A DNA stretch of 64,000 nt from the NCBI GenBank assembly GCA_034435435.1, contig DAOTXN010000052.1, forward strand, positions 43,749-107,748. The letters run 5' to 3'. Numbering within the stretch: position 1 is the first letter of the stretch; every line of letters starts with the position of its first letter. Origin of the DNA: DAOTXN01 sp034435435 (lineage in GTDB: Bacteria > Chloroflexota > Anaerolineae > S140-20). This document shows positions 26,560-34,581 of this stretch, piece after piece. Under the pieces are notes generated by a model that was not told where the DNA came from, did not search any database, and saw only the letters and a program-made list of their open reading frames with translations. The position numbers and the translations under genes were made by a program.

Positions 26560-26744
26560 CTTGGCGTCCCTTCAACCACCTGTTGTCAAAATATCTCAAC
26601 GCATTCTATCACAAGCTCTACTTGACGGCAAAATTATCAGACAGCCGCCGCCACGCGCGCCGCGCCAAGCCCCGGCGGAAAAAAAGACCCACACTGCCAG
26701 GTCTCAAGCCGAATCTTGCGGTCAGTGAGCACATCCTTACAGAA

Positions 26745-26943
26745 CACGGAGGCGCTCGGGTTCCGCTCGTGTTCCGAAAATCGGAACACGGGGGTGTACT
26801 GTGTCCTATCCTCTATCGAGAGACGATACGAAATGCAGAGTTGCTGCTGGTCGAGGGGCAGTTGCAGCGCGAAGGGGGTGCGCTCAATGTGATAGTAAAG
26901 AGAGCAATGCTCGAATTCGCTCTGGACGAGAAAGATGACAAAG
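26745..26943 (+). pseudogene. Remnant of a DNA polymerase III alpha (dnaE-like) C-terminus
   Basis: An in-frame stretch reading PILYRETIRNAELLLVEGQL then QREGGALNVIVKRA resembles the OB-fold end of DnaE-type polymerases, where LLLVEG-LQREGG-LNVI is typical. Nothing upstream encodes the rest of a polymerase, and the frame runs on into the inserted IS element. A perfect 9-bp-arm palindrome (26769-26789) lies inside. It is a decayed fragment. The other bases of 26560-27005 hold no gene I can support. Confidence 0.55.
26769..26789. repeat. Perfect palindrome GTGTTCCGA-AAA-TCGGAACAC
   Basis: Nine-base arms with a 3-base loop in the remnant region. Operator-like in form, but no intact gene follows it. 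Confidence 0.4.
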
Positions 26944-27005
26944 AGAATTCGGTCGCACAGCTATGTGAGCTTGTCTGTTTCACGCCGCTAAATGGCAGGC
27001 TACCC

Positions 27006-28239
27006 CAGGGCAATCGCATCTAATTTCCCTCCGGGGCGGAAAGGGGGGATAATAGCGACACGATTCCTATGACGCTCCGGAGGATACCAATGGAAAAGGC
27101 ATCTGTCGCTATCTGTGATCACTTTGCTGACCTGGAAGACCCCAGGATTGATCGCACCAAGCGGCATAAACTCCTCGACATCGTAACGCTCGCCATCTGT
27201 GCGGTGATCTGTGGTGCGGATACGTGGGTCGACGTGGAGGGGTTCGGCCAGGCTAAACTGGACTGGTTTCGCACGTTTCTGGAAGTGCCCAATGGCATCC
27301 CTTCTCATGACACCTTTGGACGGGTGTTTGCGCGGCTGGACCCCGACCAGTTCCGGGAGAGCTTCGTCAGTTGGGTACAGGCGATCAGTCAGCGGGTCAG
27401 GGGCGAAGTCGTGGCGCTGGATGGCAAGACCTTGCGTGGTTCGCACGACGGCGGACTGGGCCGAGCGGCCATCCACATGGTCAGCGCCTGGGCCACAACT
27501 CACCACTTGGTGCTGGGGCAATTGAAGGTGGACGCCAAGTCGAACGAAATCACGGCCATCCCTGAATTGCTGCGGCTGTTGGTGTTGGAAGGCTGTATCG
27601 TCACCATCGACGCCATGGGCTGCCAGACCGAGATCGCTCAGACCATCGTGGATGCAGAAGCAGACTATGTGCTGGCGCTCAAGGGCAACCAAGGCACGTT
27701 GCATCGGGACGTGCAAGAGATGTTCGCCCTTGCGCAGGCCAGCCACTTTGAGCATGTGGCGCACGACGCGTACCAGACGACGGAGAAAAACCACGGCCGG
27801 ATCGAGACCCGCCGCCATTGGACCATCTCCGAACCAGAGTTGATCGCCTATTTGGACCCCGATGGTGCGTGGGCCGGCTTGCAGAGCATCGGCATGGTCG
27901 AAGCCGAGCGGCGCATCGGCGATGAAACGACGCGCGAAACGCGCTACTACATCTCCACTCTCGGGAAAGGCACGCGAACTGGGTCAGGCCGTGCGCGCCC
28001 ACTGGGGCATCGAAAACCGTGTTCATTGGGTGCTCGATGTAGCCTTTCGCGAAGATGACAGTCGCGTGCGCCAAGGCAACGCAGCCCAGAACTTTGCCAT
28101 CTTGCGCCACATCGCCCTCAACCTGCTGCGGCAGGAAAAGTCAGCCAAGTGCGGCATCAAGGCCAAGCGTCTGAAAGCGGGTTGGAGCGAAGCCTATCTG
28201 TCCAAGGTGCTCACCGGTGGTTAAGATGCGATTGCCCTG
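27006..28239 (+). mobile_element. ISAs1-family insertion sequence (1234 bp)
   Basis: Bounded by perfect 16-bp inverted repeats CAGGGCAATCGCATCT (27006-27021) and its complement (28224-28239). The matching GGCTAC/GTAGCC just outside each end may mean the repeats are longer with one indel. No direct target duplication flanks it. Length and transposase type fit ISAs1. The element separates a dnaE-like remnant from a MalT-like gene whose 3' part is missing, so a deletion probably accompanied or followed insertion. Confidence 0.85.
27090..28224 (+). pseudogene. ISAs1-family transposase, frameshifted
   Basis: A DDE transposase of about 375 residues in two frames. The first frame has FADLEDPRIDRTKRHKLLDI, catalytic Asp in VVALDGKTLRGS and Asp in VTIDAMGCQ. 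Near 27955-27970, after RYYISTL, the reading must shift +1 to continue as KARELGQAVRAHWGIENRVH, which carries the catalytic Glu in WGIEN, then LDVAFREDDSRVR and the C-terminus. The shift separates DD from E, so the protein is inactive unless frameshifting occurs; no classic -1 slippery site fits a +1 change. The start at 27090 is chosen for the CCGGAGG ribosome site. Confidence 0.85.
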
Positions 28240-28572
28240 AGTAGCCGACGGTTGCGGCGATCGAACCATTGCCAGGGTTGCCCGACCAACGTCAGGGTGT
28301 AATGTTTGCAGCCCGGCGATAACATAAGATAGGAAACGGGTCAGGTCGTTGTCGCTTTCTTCCAACGTGACCCAGCCTACGGGGGTCTGACACTGGTTGG
28401 CCCATTCGCTTAGCAAAGTGGTTTTGCCAAAGCCGGCCGGAGCCGAGAGGAGTGTCAGCTTGCGGCACGCTTTTATACCTTTGCTCAGGCGCTGGGTCAA
28501 TCGGGGACGCGGCAGGAATTCGGGTCGAACCGGTGGAATATAGAGCTTGGTTGCCAGCAGGGGAACGGACAT
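28240..28572 (-). pseudogene. MalT/LuxR-type ATPase regulator, truncated by the IS element
   Basis: The first 111 residues match the N-terminus of MalT-like STAND transcriptional activators: LLATKLYIPPVRPEFLPRPR, then a Walker A in LLSAPAGFGKTTLLSEWA. Homology ends at SPQPSAT exactly where the IS right end begins at 28239. The remaining ATPase, TPR and LuxR HTH domains are absent, and no matching sequence lies beyond the IS. Such proteins bind DNA through a C-terminal HTH, so this fragment cannot act as a regulator. Confidence 0.82.
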
Positions 28573-28794
28573 TTCAGATCTCAGGCTAGCATATCTCGAT
28601 CAACGACAATACCAGTATCTTATCACATCTCGTCATCTCCCACAATGGTGCTGGTCGGTCATGACTGTTCGACAAGTGGTAAAAGTGGATGATACGCCCT
28701 AATCGAATTTCGTCAAGCCATATACGAGAGTGGAAGACAAAAACCCTGCCGTGGCAGAAGCCGCAGCAGCTTCGAGTGGATCTAGCATCACCGC

Positions 28795-28823
28795 TTGCGC
28801 GCGTTCGCCGGTCCGAGTACAAT
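28795..28823 (+). promoter_or_regulatory. Upstream copy of duplicated promoter-like unit
   Basis: TTGCGC, 17-base spacer, TACAAT. The last 16 bases, CCGGTCCGAGTACAAT, are repeated exactly at 28971-28986. Confidence 0.55.
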
Positions 28824-28957
28824 TCGGGCCGTGAAGAAAAGCGCCAGTTGTATATCGCATTCTGCGCCGCGCAAATCGCTCGTATTCCCAAAGAGAACTC
28901 TCATCGGCTTTCCTTCATCATTCTATATTCACTTGTGTTTACTTTCACCTCCATACC

Positions 28958-28986
28958 TTGCCGTTTCGTACCGGTCCGAGTACAAT
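28958..28986 (+). promoter_or_regulatory. Predicted nuo operon promoter
   Basis: TTGCCG, 17-base spacer, TACAAT, 53 bases before the nuoA start. It shares a 16-base direct repeat with the unit 163 bases upstream. Confidence 0.6.
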
Positions 28987-29039
28987 ATGGATGGTTAGAA
29001 CAAGGGTTTTATTGCGCAAAGTCCAAGGGGAACGGTTCG

Positions 29040-29402
29040 ATGCTCGACAACTATGTCAACATTCTCATATTGCTGGTCGTCTCGGTGCTCGTCCCGACGC
29101 TGGCAATCTTGGTCGGCCACCGTTTAGGCCCGCGCCGCCCCACGGCCCGCAAGGCCGAGCCTTACGAGTCGGGTATGACCGCCATCGGCCCAGCCCAGCG
29201 CCGCGTGCCGGTCAAGTTCTACCGTATCGCCGTGTTGTTCATCCTGTTCGACATAGAAGTCGTGTTTATGTACCCGTGGGCGGTGTTGTTTCTGAACGCA
29301 GATAATCAGGTCTTTTTGTTCTTCGAGATGCTGATATTTGTCGCGATTCTACTGGTGGGATACGTGTACGCCTGGAAATCGGGAGCGTTGGAATGGGATT
29401 AG
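29040..29402 (+). CDS. nuoA: NADH-quinone oxidoreductase subunit A
   Basis: 120 residues with three membrane helices and the family's conserved YESGM and RIAVLFILFDIEVVFMYPW segments. NuoA is a small membrane subunit of complex I near the quinone site. The frame is open further upstream, but the ATG at 29040 begins the homologous sequence (MLDNYVNILILLV) and has AAGGGGA about 9 bases before it. It overlaps nuoB by 10 bases. Confidence 0.95.
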   Translation: MLDNYVNILILLVVSVLVPTLAILVGHRLGPRRPTARKAEPYESGMTAIGPAQRRVPVKFYRIAVLFILFDIEVVFMYPWAVLFLNADNQVFLFFEMLIFVAILLVGYVYAWKSGALEWD

Positions 29403-29875
29403 AGCAGAAATTGGGGGGCATGGGGATAGTTACCCTCAAGCTGGAGCAGGCGGTCAACTGGGCGCGCAGCAATGCTCTGTGGCCGATGCTATTCGGGTTA
29501 GCCTGTTGCGCCATCGAGATGATGTCGGCCCAGGCCGCCAATTACGACATGTCGCGTTTTGGGATGGAGCTAATGCGCGCTTCGCCCCGCCAGTCGGACC
29601 TGATGATCGTGGCCGGGCGGGTCACACACAAGATGGCCCCGGTGTTGCGCCGCCTATACGATCAGATGCCCGATCCCAAGTGGGTGATTGCCATGGGCGA
29701 CTGTGCGTCGTGCGGCGGCGTGTTCAACAACTATGCCATTGTGCAGGGCGTTGACGAAGTGGTGCCGGTAGACATTTATGTGGCCGGCTGTCCGCCCCGC
29801 CCAGAGGCGCTGATCCACGGCATCATGCAGTTGCAGGAAAAAATCAAGGGCGAGAAACTGGCAAACTGGAAATAG
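29393..29875 (+). CDS. nuoB: NADH-quinone oxidoreductase subunit B
   Basis: 160 residues. The four cysteines that hold the N2 [4Fe-4S] cluster are present: the adjacent pair in GLACCAIEMM, and one each in GDCASCGG and VAGCPPRPE. This cluster passes electrons to quinone in the connecting module. The length is normal for the family. The start lies inside the nuoA end, suggesting translational coupling. Confidence 0.96.
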   Translation: MGLEQKLGGMGIVTLKLEQAVNWARSNALWPMLFGLACCAIEMMSAQAANYDMSRFGMELMRASPRQSDLMIVAGRVTHKMAPVLRRLYDQMPDPKWVIAMGDCASCGGVFNNYAIVQGVDEVVPVDIYVAGCPPRPEALIHGIMQLQEKIKGEKLANWK

Positions 29876-29881
29876 CAGATA

Positions 29882-30439
29882 ATGACCACAACCGACCAAC
29901 TCACAAACCAACTAACCAGCAAACTCGAACGCGTATTTCCAGACGCAGTCCAGGAGATAATCTCTTTCCTCGACGAGACCACCGTCGTCGTGAATCGGGC
30001 GGCGGTGGTGGATATGTGCACGTTCCTGCGCGACGATCCGGACCTGGCCTTCAACTATTTGTCGGACCTGAGCGCCGTGGATATGTGGCCGGAGCAGCCG
30101 CGCTTTGAGGTCAACATCCAACTGCTGGCGATGACCAGACGTCCCCAACCGGGGCAGGGCGCGCGGCGGCTACGGGTGAAGATTCAACTGGAAGAACAAG
30201 ACGCCAGAATGCCTACCTTGAGCGGCGTATGGCCCTCGGCAAACTGGTACGAGCGCGAGGCTCATGACCTGTTCGGCATCGAATTCGAGGGACACCCTGA
30301 CTTGCGCCCGCTGCTCCTACCTGACGATTGGGACGAGCCGCCGCCGCTGCGCCGCGACATCCCTGTGCACGTCGAAGAAGTCGCTTTTTCGTTCAACCAG
30401 GAGCGCATCTATCGCAACAAACGCTTTGCCAAAGAGTAA
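29882..30439 (+). CDS. nuoC: NADH-quinone oxidoreductase subunit C
   Basis: 185 residues of the 30-kDa subunit family, with the signature WYEREAHDLFGIEFEGHPDL and a conserved LLPDDW stretch. It is a peripheral-arm structural subunit next to NuoD; in this genome C and D are separate genes, unlike the fused NuoCD of Escherichia coli. The start follows nuoB by 6 bases with a weak ribosome site, so coupling is likely. Confidence 0.94.
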   Translation: MTTTDQLTNQLTSKLERVFPDAVQEIISFLDETTVVVNRAAVVDMCTFLRDDPDLAFNYLSDLSAVDMWPEQPRFEVNIQLLAMTRRPQPGQGARRLRVKIQLEEQDARMPTLSGVWPSANWYEREAHDLFGIEFEGHPDLRPLLLPDDWDEPPPLRRDIPVHVEEVAFSFNQERIYRNKRFAKE

Positions 30440-30446
30440 ACGCTCA

Positions 30447-30490
30447 CCGCAGAGACGCGGAGAGCGCAGAGAAAAACGAAAAACTCTGCG
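30447..30490 (+). repeat. Word-like repeat with hairpin in the nuoC-nuoD gap
   Basis: Three approximate copies of a CGCAGAGA-like unit, ending in arms CGCAGAG (30465-30471) and CTCTGCG (30484-30490). One of several simple repeat families found only in gaps of this window. Confidence 0.5.
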
Positions 30491-30507
30491 GCGAAAGAGT
30501 AGTTAAA

Positions 30508-31761
30508 ATGGTCGCCACGGACACACAAACCCTCGTCTCGATCGAAGACGAGGAGCTAGAAAAAATCAAGCATCTGGTCTCGCCGCGCGCGCTGACCGGC
30601 GAGACCATGCTGCTCAATATGGGCCCGCAGCATCCCAGCACCCACGGCGTGTTGCGCTTGCTGCTCGAGCTAGACGGTGAAAACGTCGTCAGTTGCATTC
30701 CGCACATCGGTTATTTGCACACCGGCATCGAAAAAAGCTGCGAAGACAAAACCTACACCAAGGTCATCCCGCTCACCGACCGTATGGACTATCTCTCACC
30801 GCTGTCCAACAACCTGGGCTACGTGATGGCGGTGGAGAAGCTGATGGGGGTGGAGGTTCCCATTCGCGCCCAATATCTGCGCGTTATCTTGACCGAGCTT
30901 TCGCGCATCGCCAGCCACATGGTGTGGTTGGGCACCAGCGGCCTCGACCTGGGCGCGATGAGCACATTCCTATACGCCTTGCGCGAGCGCGAGTATATTC
31001 TGGACATCCTGGAAATGTGCTCCGGGCAACGCATGATGACCAGCTATTTCCGCGTCGGCGGCCTGTGGCGCGACGTGCCCGCAGATTTTGAGCCGGCCGT
31101 GCGCCAATTCCTGGCCTATTATCCCGACCGGGTGCGCGAGTATGAGCGATTGCTCAAAGAAAATCCGATCTGGAAAGAGCGCACGGTCGGGGTGGGCGTG
31201 ATCAGCGCCGAACAGGCCATCCAATGGAGTTTGGGCGGGCCGTGTCTGCGCGGCTCCGGCGTGGATTGGGACCTGCGCAAGGTCGCGCCTTACTCGTGTT
31301 ACGAGCATTTCGAGTTCGACGTGCCGCTGGGTGAACACGGCGACGTGTACGACCGCTATCGCTGCCGCATGTTGGAGCTGTGGGAGAGTCTGCGCATCGT
31401 TCAGCAAGCATTGGATAGACTACCTGGCGGCCCGGTGATGACGAACGACCGCAAGGTCGCCCCGCCGCCCAAAGAAGAGTTGGCGTACAGTATGGAAGCG
31501 GTCATCCATCACTTTAAGCTGTGGACCGAGGGCTTTCGCCCGCCCAAAGGCGAGGTTTACCACGCTATCGAGTCGCCGCGCGGCGAGTTCGGCGTGTACA
31601 TCAACAGCGACGGCAGCGGCAAGCCGCGCCGCGTGCACTTTCGCACGCCGACTTTTGCTAACTTGCAAGCCCTGCCCATCATGGCCAAGGGCCTGTTCGT
31701 ATCCGACTTGATCGCCATCATCGGCAGCATCGACCTGTTGCTCGGAGATGTGGATCGGTAA
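30508..31761 (+). CDS. nuoD: NADH-quinone oxidoreductase subunit D
   Basis: 417 residues of the 49-kDa subunit, related to NiFe hydrogenase large subunits. Visible signatures are NMGPQHPSTHGVLRLLLELD, HIGYLHTGIEK, and RASH-type loops, ending IGSIDLLLGDVDR. It forms the quinone-binding pocket with NuoB and contains no metal. The ATG at 30508 is chosen from a longer open frame because homology begins just after it and upstream codons come from the repeat. Confidence 0.95.
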   Translation: MVATDTQTLVSIEDEELEKIKHLVSPRALTGETMLLNMGPQHPSTHGVLRLLLELDGENVVSCIPHIGYLHTGIEKSCEDKTYTKVIPLTDRMDYLSPLSNNLGYVMAVEKLMGVEVPIRAQYLRVILTELSRIASHMVWLGTSGLDLGAMSTFLYALREREYILDILEMCSGQRMMTSYFRVGGLWRDVPADFEPAVRQFLAYYPDRVREYERLLKENPIWKERTVGVGVISAEQAIQWSLGGPCLRGSGVDWDLRKVAPYSCYEHFEFDVPLGEHGDVYDRYRCRMLELWESLRIVQQALDRLPGGPVMTNDRKVAPPPKEELAYSMEAVIHHFKLWTEGFRPPKGEVYHAIESPRGEFGVYINSDGSGKPRRVHFRTPTFANLQALPIMAKGLFVSDLIAIIGSIDLLLGDVDR

Positions 31762-31796
31762 TTGGCAGATCGGCAAACTGGGAAACAGCAAGGAGC
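31757..31796 (+). repeat. AATTGG-type word repeat carrying the nuoE ribosome site
   Basis: Near-repeats TCGGTAATTGGCAGATCGGC and AAACTGGGAAAC run into CAGCAAGGAG. The pattern reappears before the 50910 gene (50858-50902) and, shorter, before nuoI (39828-39846). Confidence 0.45.
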
Positions 31797-31801
31797 CAAC
31801 G

Positions 31802-32287
31802 TTGACCAATTTGGGTGACATTGCACAAGACAAAATTGATACCATTCTAGCCAAGTACCCTACCAAGCGCTCGGCCGTGTTGCCGCTGTGCCAATTGGCG
31901 CAAAAAGAATACGGCTATATGAGCGCCGAGGCCATTCGTCAAGTAGCCGATGTCCTGGAACTGGATCCGACTGAAGTGCAGGGGATCGTCGGTTTCTATA
32001 CGTTGCTACGCGAATACCCTACCGGCAAGTATGTCATTGAGGTGTGTAACGACCTGCCCTGCGCCCTGCGCGGCGCGGACGATTTCGTAGAGCACGTGTG
32101 CCAAAAACTGGGTGTGCGCCCCGGCGAGACGAGCGCCGATGGCAAGTTCACCCTCGAAACGGTGATGTGCGTGGCGGCGTGCGACAAGGCGCCCGTGGCC
32201 CAGATCAACCTGGAATACTATGAGAATTTAGACCCCGTCAGGTTTGACGAGATCGTGGAGCGGCTGCGAAATGCCAGTGACGATTAG
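31802..32287 (+). CDS. nuoE: NADH-quinone oxidoreductase subunit E
   Basis: 161 residues of the 24-kDa thioredoxin-like subunit, which binds [2Fe-2S] cluster N1a through the four cysteines in VCNDLPC and VMCVAAC. It works with NuoF and NuoG in the NADH-oxidising module. The TTG at 31802 is preferred because AAGGAG lies 6 bases before it; an ATG at 31748 would add residues from the intergenic repeat and overlap nuoD. Confidence 0.94.
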   Translation: MTNLGDIAQDKIDTILAKYPTKRSAVLPLCQLAQKEYGYMSAEAIRQVADVLELDPTEVQGIVGFYTLLREYPTGKYVIEVCNDLPCALRGADDFVEHVCQKLGVRPGETSADGKFTLETVMCVAACDKAPVAQINLEYYENLDPVRFDEIVERLRNASDD

Positions 32288-32705
32288 ACCGCTCGAACTG
32301 GCCGACTATGATGCGCTGGTCGCGCTATGGCAGCGGGCAGAATTGACTTCGTTGCGCTTGCACGGGCGCGACAGCCGGGAGGCCTTTGTCCGGCAACTGG
32401 AGAGCGGCTTGCAGACGGCGCTGGGCCTCGAACAGGACGGCCAGCTCATCGGCGCGGTGCTTGCCACGCACGACGGGCGCAAGGGCTGGATTAACCGATT
32501 GGTCGTAGACCCGCAGCACCGCCGCCAAGGGCACGCCCGGCGTCTCATCGCCGCCGCCGAAGAGGCGCTCAAGGCGCAGGGGATGCACATCATCGCCTGT
32601 CTGATCGAGGACTGGAACGAAGGGTCGCTGGCGCTGTTTCAAAGTGAGGGATACGTGCGGGGCGACGTGGTTTACCTGAGCAAGCGCGACAGCAACGAAG
32701 CATAA
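32271..32705 (+). CDS. GNAT-family N-acetyltransferase within the nuo operon
   Basis: 144 residues with the GNAT fold: an N-terminal ITIRPLE-like strand (VTIRPLELADYDAL), the acetyl-CoA loop region VVDPQHRRQGHARRLI and a C-terminal LFQSEGYVRGDVVYLSKR, as in RimI-like enzymes. The family moves an acetyl group from acetyl-CoA to amines or protein N-termini; the substrate is unknown. It overlaps nuoE by 17 bases and ends 10 bases before nuoF, so it is built into the operon. A role in modifying complex I or another ribosomal/respiratory protein is possible but unproven. Confidence 0.88.
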   Translation: MPVTIRPLELADYDALVALWQRAELTSLRLHGRDSREAFVRQLESGLQTALGLEQDGQLIGAVLATHDGRKGWINRLVVDPQHRRQGHARRLIAAAEEALKAQGMHIIACLIEDWNEGSLALFQSEGYVRGDVVYLSKRDSNEA

Positions 32706-32715
32706 TCACCGAGAT

Positions 32716-34008
32716 ATGGCAAAAAAGAAACCTGAGAAAACAACACATCTGCTGCTACGCGACCTGGATGTACCAAACGTCCGCGAGATGGCCGTCTATG
32801 TTGAGCACGGCGGCTATAAAGCGCTGCGCCAGGCCGTCGAAAGCGGCAATCCGGCGGCCGTGCTGGCCGAGGTGCGCAAGAGCAACCTGCGCGGGCGCGG
32901 CGGCGCGGGCTTTCCGACCGGCGTCAAGTGGGGCTTTGTGCCCAAGGACGTATTCCCCAAATACGTGGTGGTCAACGCCGACGAGAGCGAGCCGGGCACG
33001 TTCAAAGATCGCCAACTGCTGGAGGGCAACCCGCATCAGGTGATCGAAGGGGCGGCCATCGCCGCTTACGCCATCCAGGCCGAGACGGTGTATTTTTACT
33101 GCCGGGGCGAGTTTTATCAGCCCGCCCAAACCCTGCAAAAGGCGATTGACGAGGCTTACGCCGCCGGATACCTGGGGCAAAATCTGTTCGGTATCGCGGG
33201 CGCAGGCAAGCCGCGCCCCTACAGACTGGATATGTACGTTCACCTGGGCGCGGGGGCGTACATCTGCGGCGAAGAGACGGCGCTGCTGGAATCGCTGGAA
33301 GGCAAACTGGGCCAGCCCCGGCTGCGCCCGCCCTTCCCAGCCAACAAAGGACTGTACGGCCAACCGACCGTCATCAACAACGTCGAGACTCTGGCCAATG
33401 TGCCGCTCATCCTCCAGCGCGGCGCCGACTGGTATTTGACCTTGGGAACCGCCCAAAGCCCTGGCCCGAAAATCTTTTGCCTCAGCGGGTGCGTGAACAA
33501 GCCGGGCAACTATGAGGCCATTCTAGGCCAGATCACCTTCCGGCAACTGATTTACGAACACGGCGGCGGTGTGCTGGGCGGGCGGGCGCTCAAGGCCATC
33601 CTGCCGGCGGGCGCGTCGGCCCCGATTTTGCCCGCCAGTGACGAGGTGTTGGACACACCGCTGGATTACGAGTCGCTCAAGCCATTCGGCTCGGCGCTGG
33701 GTTCGGCGTCGGTGATCGTGCTGGACGAGACGGTGGACATTTTCCAGGCCGCGCACCGCATGACGCGCTTTTTCAAGCACGAATCGTGCGGCAAGTGCAC
33801 TCCCTGCCGCGAGGGGACGTACTGGATGCTCAAGATTTACGACAAAATCGCCGCCGGGCGCGGGGGTCAAGCCGACCTGCTCACGCTTGAAGACGTGGCC
33901 CGGCAGATGCAGGGCAAGTGCCTGTGCGCGCTGGGTGAGTTTTCCACCCAGCCGGTGTTGAGCACGCTGCGGCACTTTCGGGGAGAGTACGAAAGGCAAC
34001 TCGAATAA
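32716..34008 (+). CDS. nuoF: NADH-quinone oxidoreductase subunit F
   Basis: 430 residues of the 51-kDa subunit. It carries the NADH/FMN-binding glycine loop (GRGGAGFPTGVKW), the VVNADESEPGTFKDR segment, and the N3 [4Fe-4S] ligands in ESCGKCTPCREGTYW with a fourth Cys in KCLCALGEF. It accepts hydride from NADH and starts electron flow, so this complex is a true NADH dehydrogenase rather than a headless form. Confidence 0.96.
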   Translation: MAKKKPEKTTHLLLRDLDVPNVREMAVYVEHGGYKALRQAVESGNPAAVLAEVRKSNLRGRGGAGFPTGVKWGFVPKDVFPKYVVVNADESEPGTFKDRQLLEGNPHQVIEGAAIAAYAIQAETVYFYCRGEFYQPAQTLQKAIDEAYAAGYLGQNLFGIAGAGKPRPYRLDMYVHLGAGAYICGEETALLESLEGKLGQPRLRPPFPANKGLYGQPTVINNVETLANVPLILQRGADWYLTLGTAQSPGPKIFCLSGCVNKPGNYEAILGQITFRQLIYEHGGGVLGGRALKAILPAGASAPILPASDEVLDTPLDYESLKPFGSALGSASVIVLDETVDIFQAAHRMTRFFKHESCGKCTPCREGTYWMLKIYDKIAAGRGGQADLLTLEDVARQMQGKCLCALGEFSTQPVLSTLRHFRGEYERQLE

Positions 34009-34028
34009 TCGGTCGAGCCAAAAGAACT

Positions 34029-34493
34029 ATGTCCCAAAAACGAGTATTGCTAATTACAGATGACAATCGTTCCTTTGAACCCCTGTACGAACTCCTTGTG
34101 GAACAAGGTTACGAACTGCGGGTATCCAACACAGACAGCCAAGTCCTGCAAATCGTGTCAGAATTTGCACCTCAGACCATTCTTCTTGATTGGCCCAACC
34201 TGGAGGTCTCGGAGAAATTCGCATCTCTTGAGCAGGCCCTCAACGCAAATCGTCACCGTGCTCTCGAAAACCACATTCCCGTCGTATATCTGTTCGACAG
34301 AGGCATAGTAGAGAACTGGCAGGAAAAAAGAGTTTTGCATATCAATTTTGGACCAAACCGTTGGGCGATTCGTTCCGACGAGAGATGGGTTCTTGGCGAA
34401 GTTGGGCGCAGTATTTCGCTTTACCATCAGTTGAGAAACTCATTCCAAACACACACAACCACCGCCCCTACTGTATCTGGAACGCCGACCTGA
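34029..34493 (+). CDS. Degenerate receiver-like protein
   Basis: 154 residues. The N-terminal half has response-regulator features (VLLITDDNRSFEPLYELL, then TILLDWPNLEV at the acceptor strand), but the conserved Thr/Ser and Lys positions are unclear and no output domain follows. It may be a pseudo-receiver. The last 13 codons come from a 42-base sequence that is repeated inside the gene at 35201, so the native C-terminus may have been lost. It follows nuoF by 20 bases. Confidence 0.5.
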   Translation: MSQKRVLLITDDNRSFEPLYELLVEQGYELRVSNTDSQVLQIVSEFAPQTILLDWPNLEVSEKFASLEQALNANRHRALENHIPVVYLFDRGIVENWQEKRVLHINFGPNRWAIRSDERWVLGEVGRSISLYHQLRNSFQTHTTTAPTVSGTPT

Positions 34494-34498
34494 CCGAG
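34457..34498 (+). repeat. Left copy of 42-base direct repeat flanking the toxin module
   Basis: Matches 35231-35272 at 39 of 42 bases (core TATCTGGAACGCCGACCTGA). In the right copy it encodes RPYFIWNADLSE near the start of a 106-residue protein; here it is a fragment read in other frames. Confidence 0.75.
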
Positions 34499-34516
34499 CG
34501 TCACGTGATGGTTCCC

Positions 34517-34563
34517 TTGCATAACAGACAACGCGCTAGTATAATAGATGTACAATTGTACAT
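34517..34563 (+). promoter_or_regulatory. Promoter and palindromic operator of the PIN-toxin module
   Basis: TTGCAT, 17-base spacer, perfect TATAAT (34540-34545), then a perfect 16-base palindrome ATGTACAATTGTACAT (34548-34563) over the likely transcription start. This arrangement suits autorepression by a toxin-antitoxin complex. Confidence 0.7.
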
Positions 34564-34581
34564 CCACAAACGAGTGTGCTT

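Larger units (their letters stand above)
28573..29039. other. Regulatory gap before complex I
   Basis: 467 bases between the truncated MalT-like gene and nuoA. I see no coding sequence I would support. It holds two copies of a promoter-like unit (28795-28823 and 28958-28986), and the nuoA ribosome site. Confidence 0.6.

Noticed and set aside
27950..27975. Programmed frameshifting in the IS transposase
   Set aside because: Joining the two frames needs +1; the GGGAAAGG tract does not form a -1 slippery site in the right phase, so decay is simpler.
28586..28891. 101-codon minus-strand frame in the gap before nuoA
   Set aside because: No ribosome site or family resemblance, and it covers the duplicated promoter-like unit.
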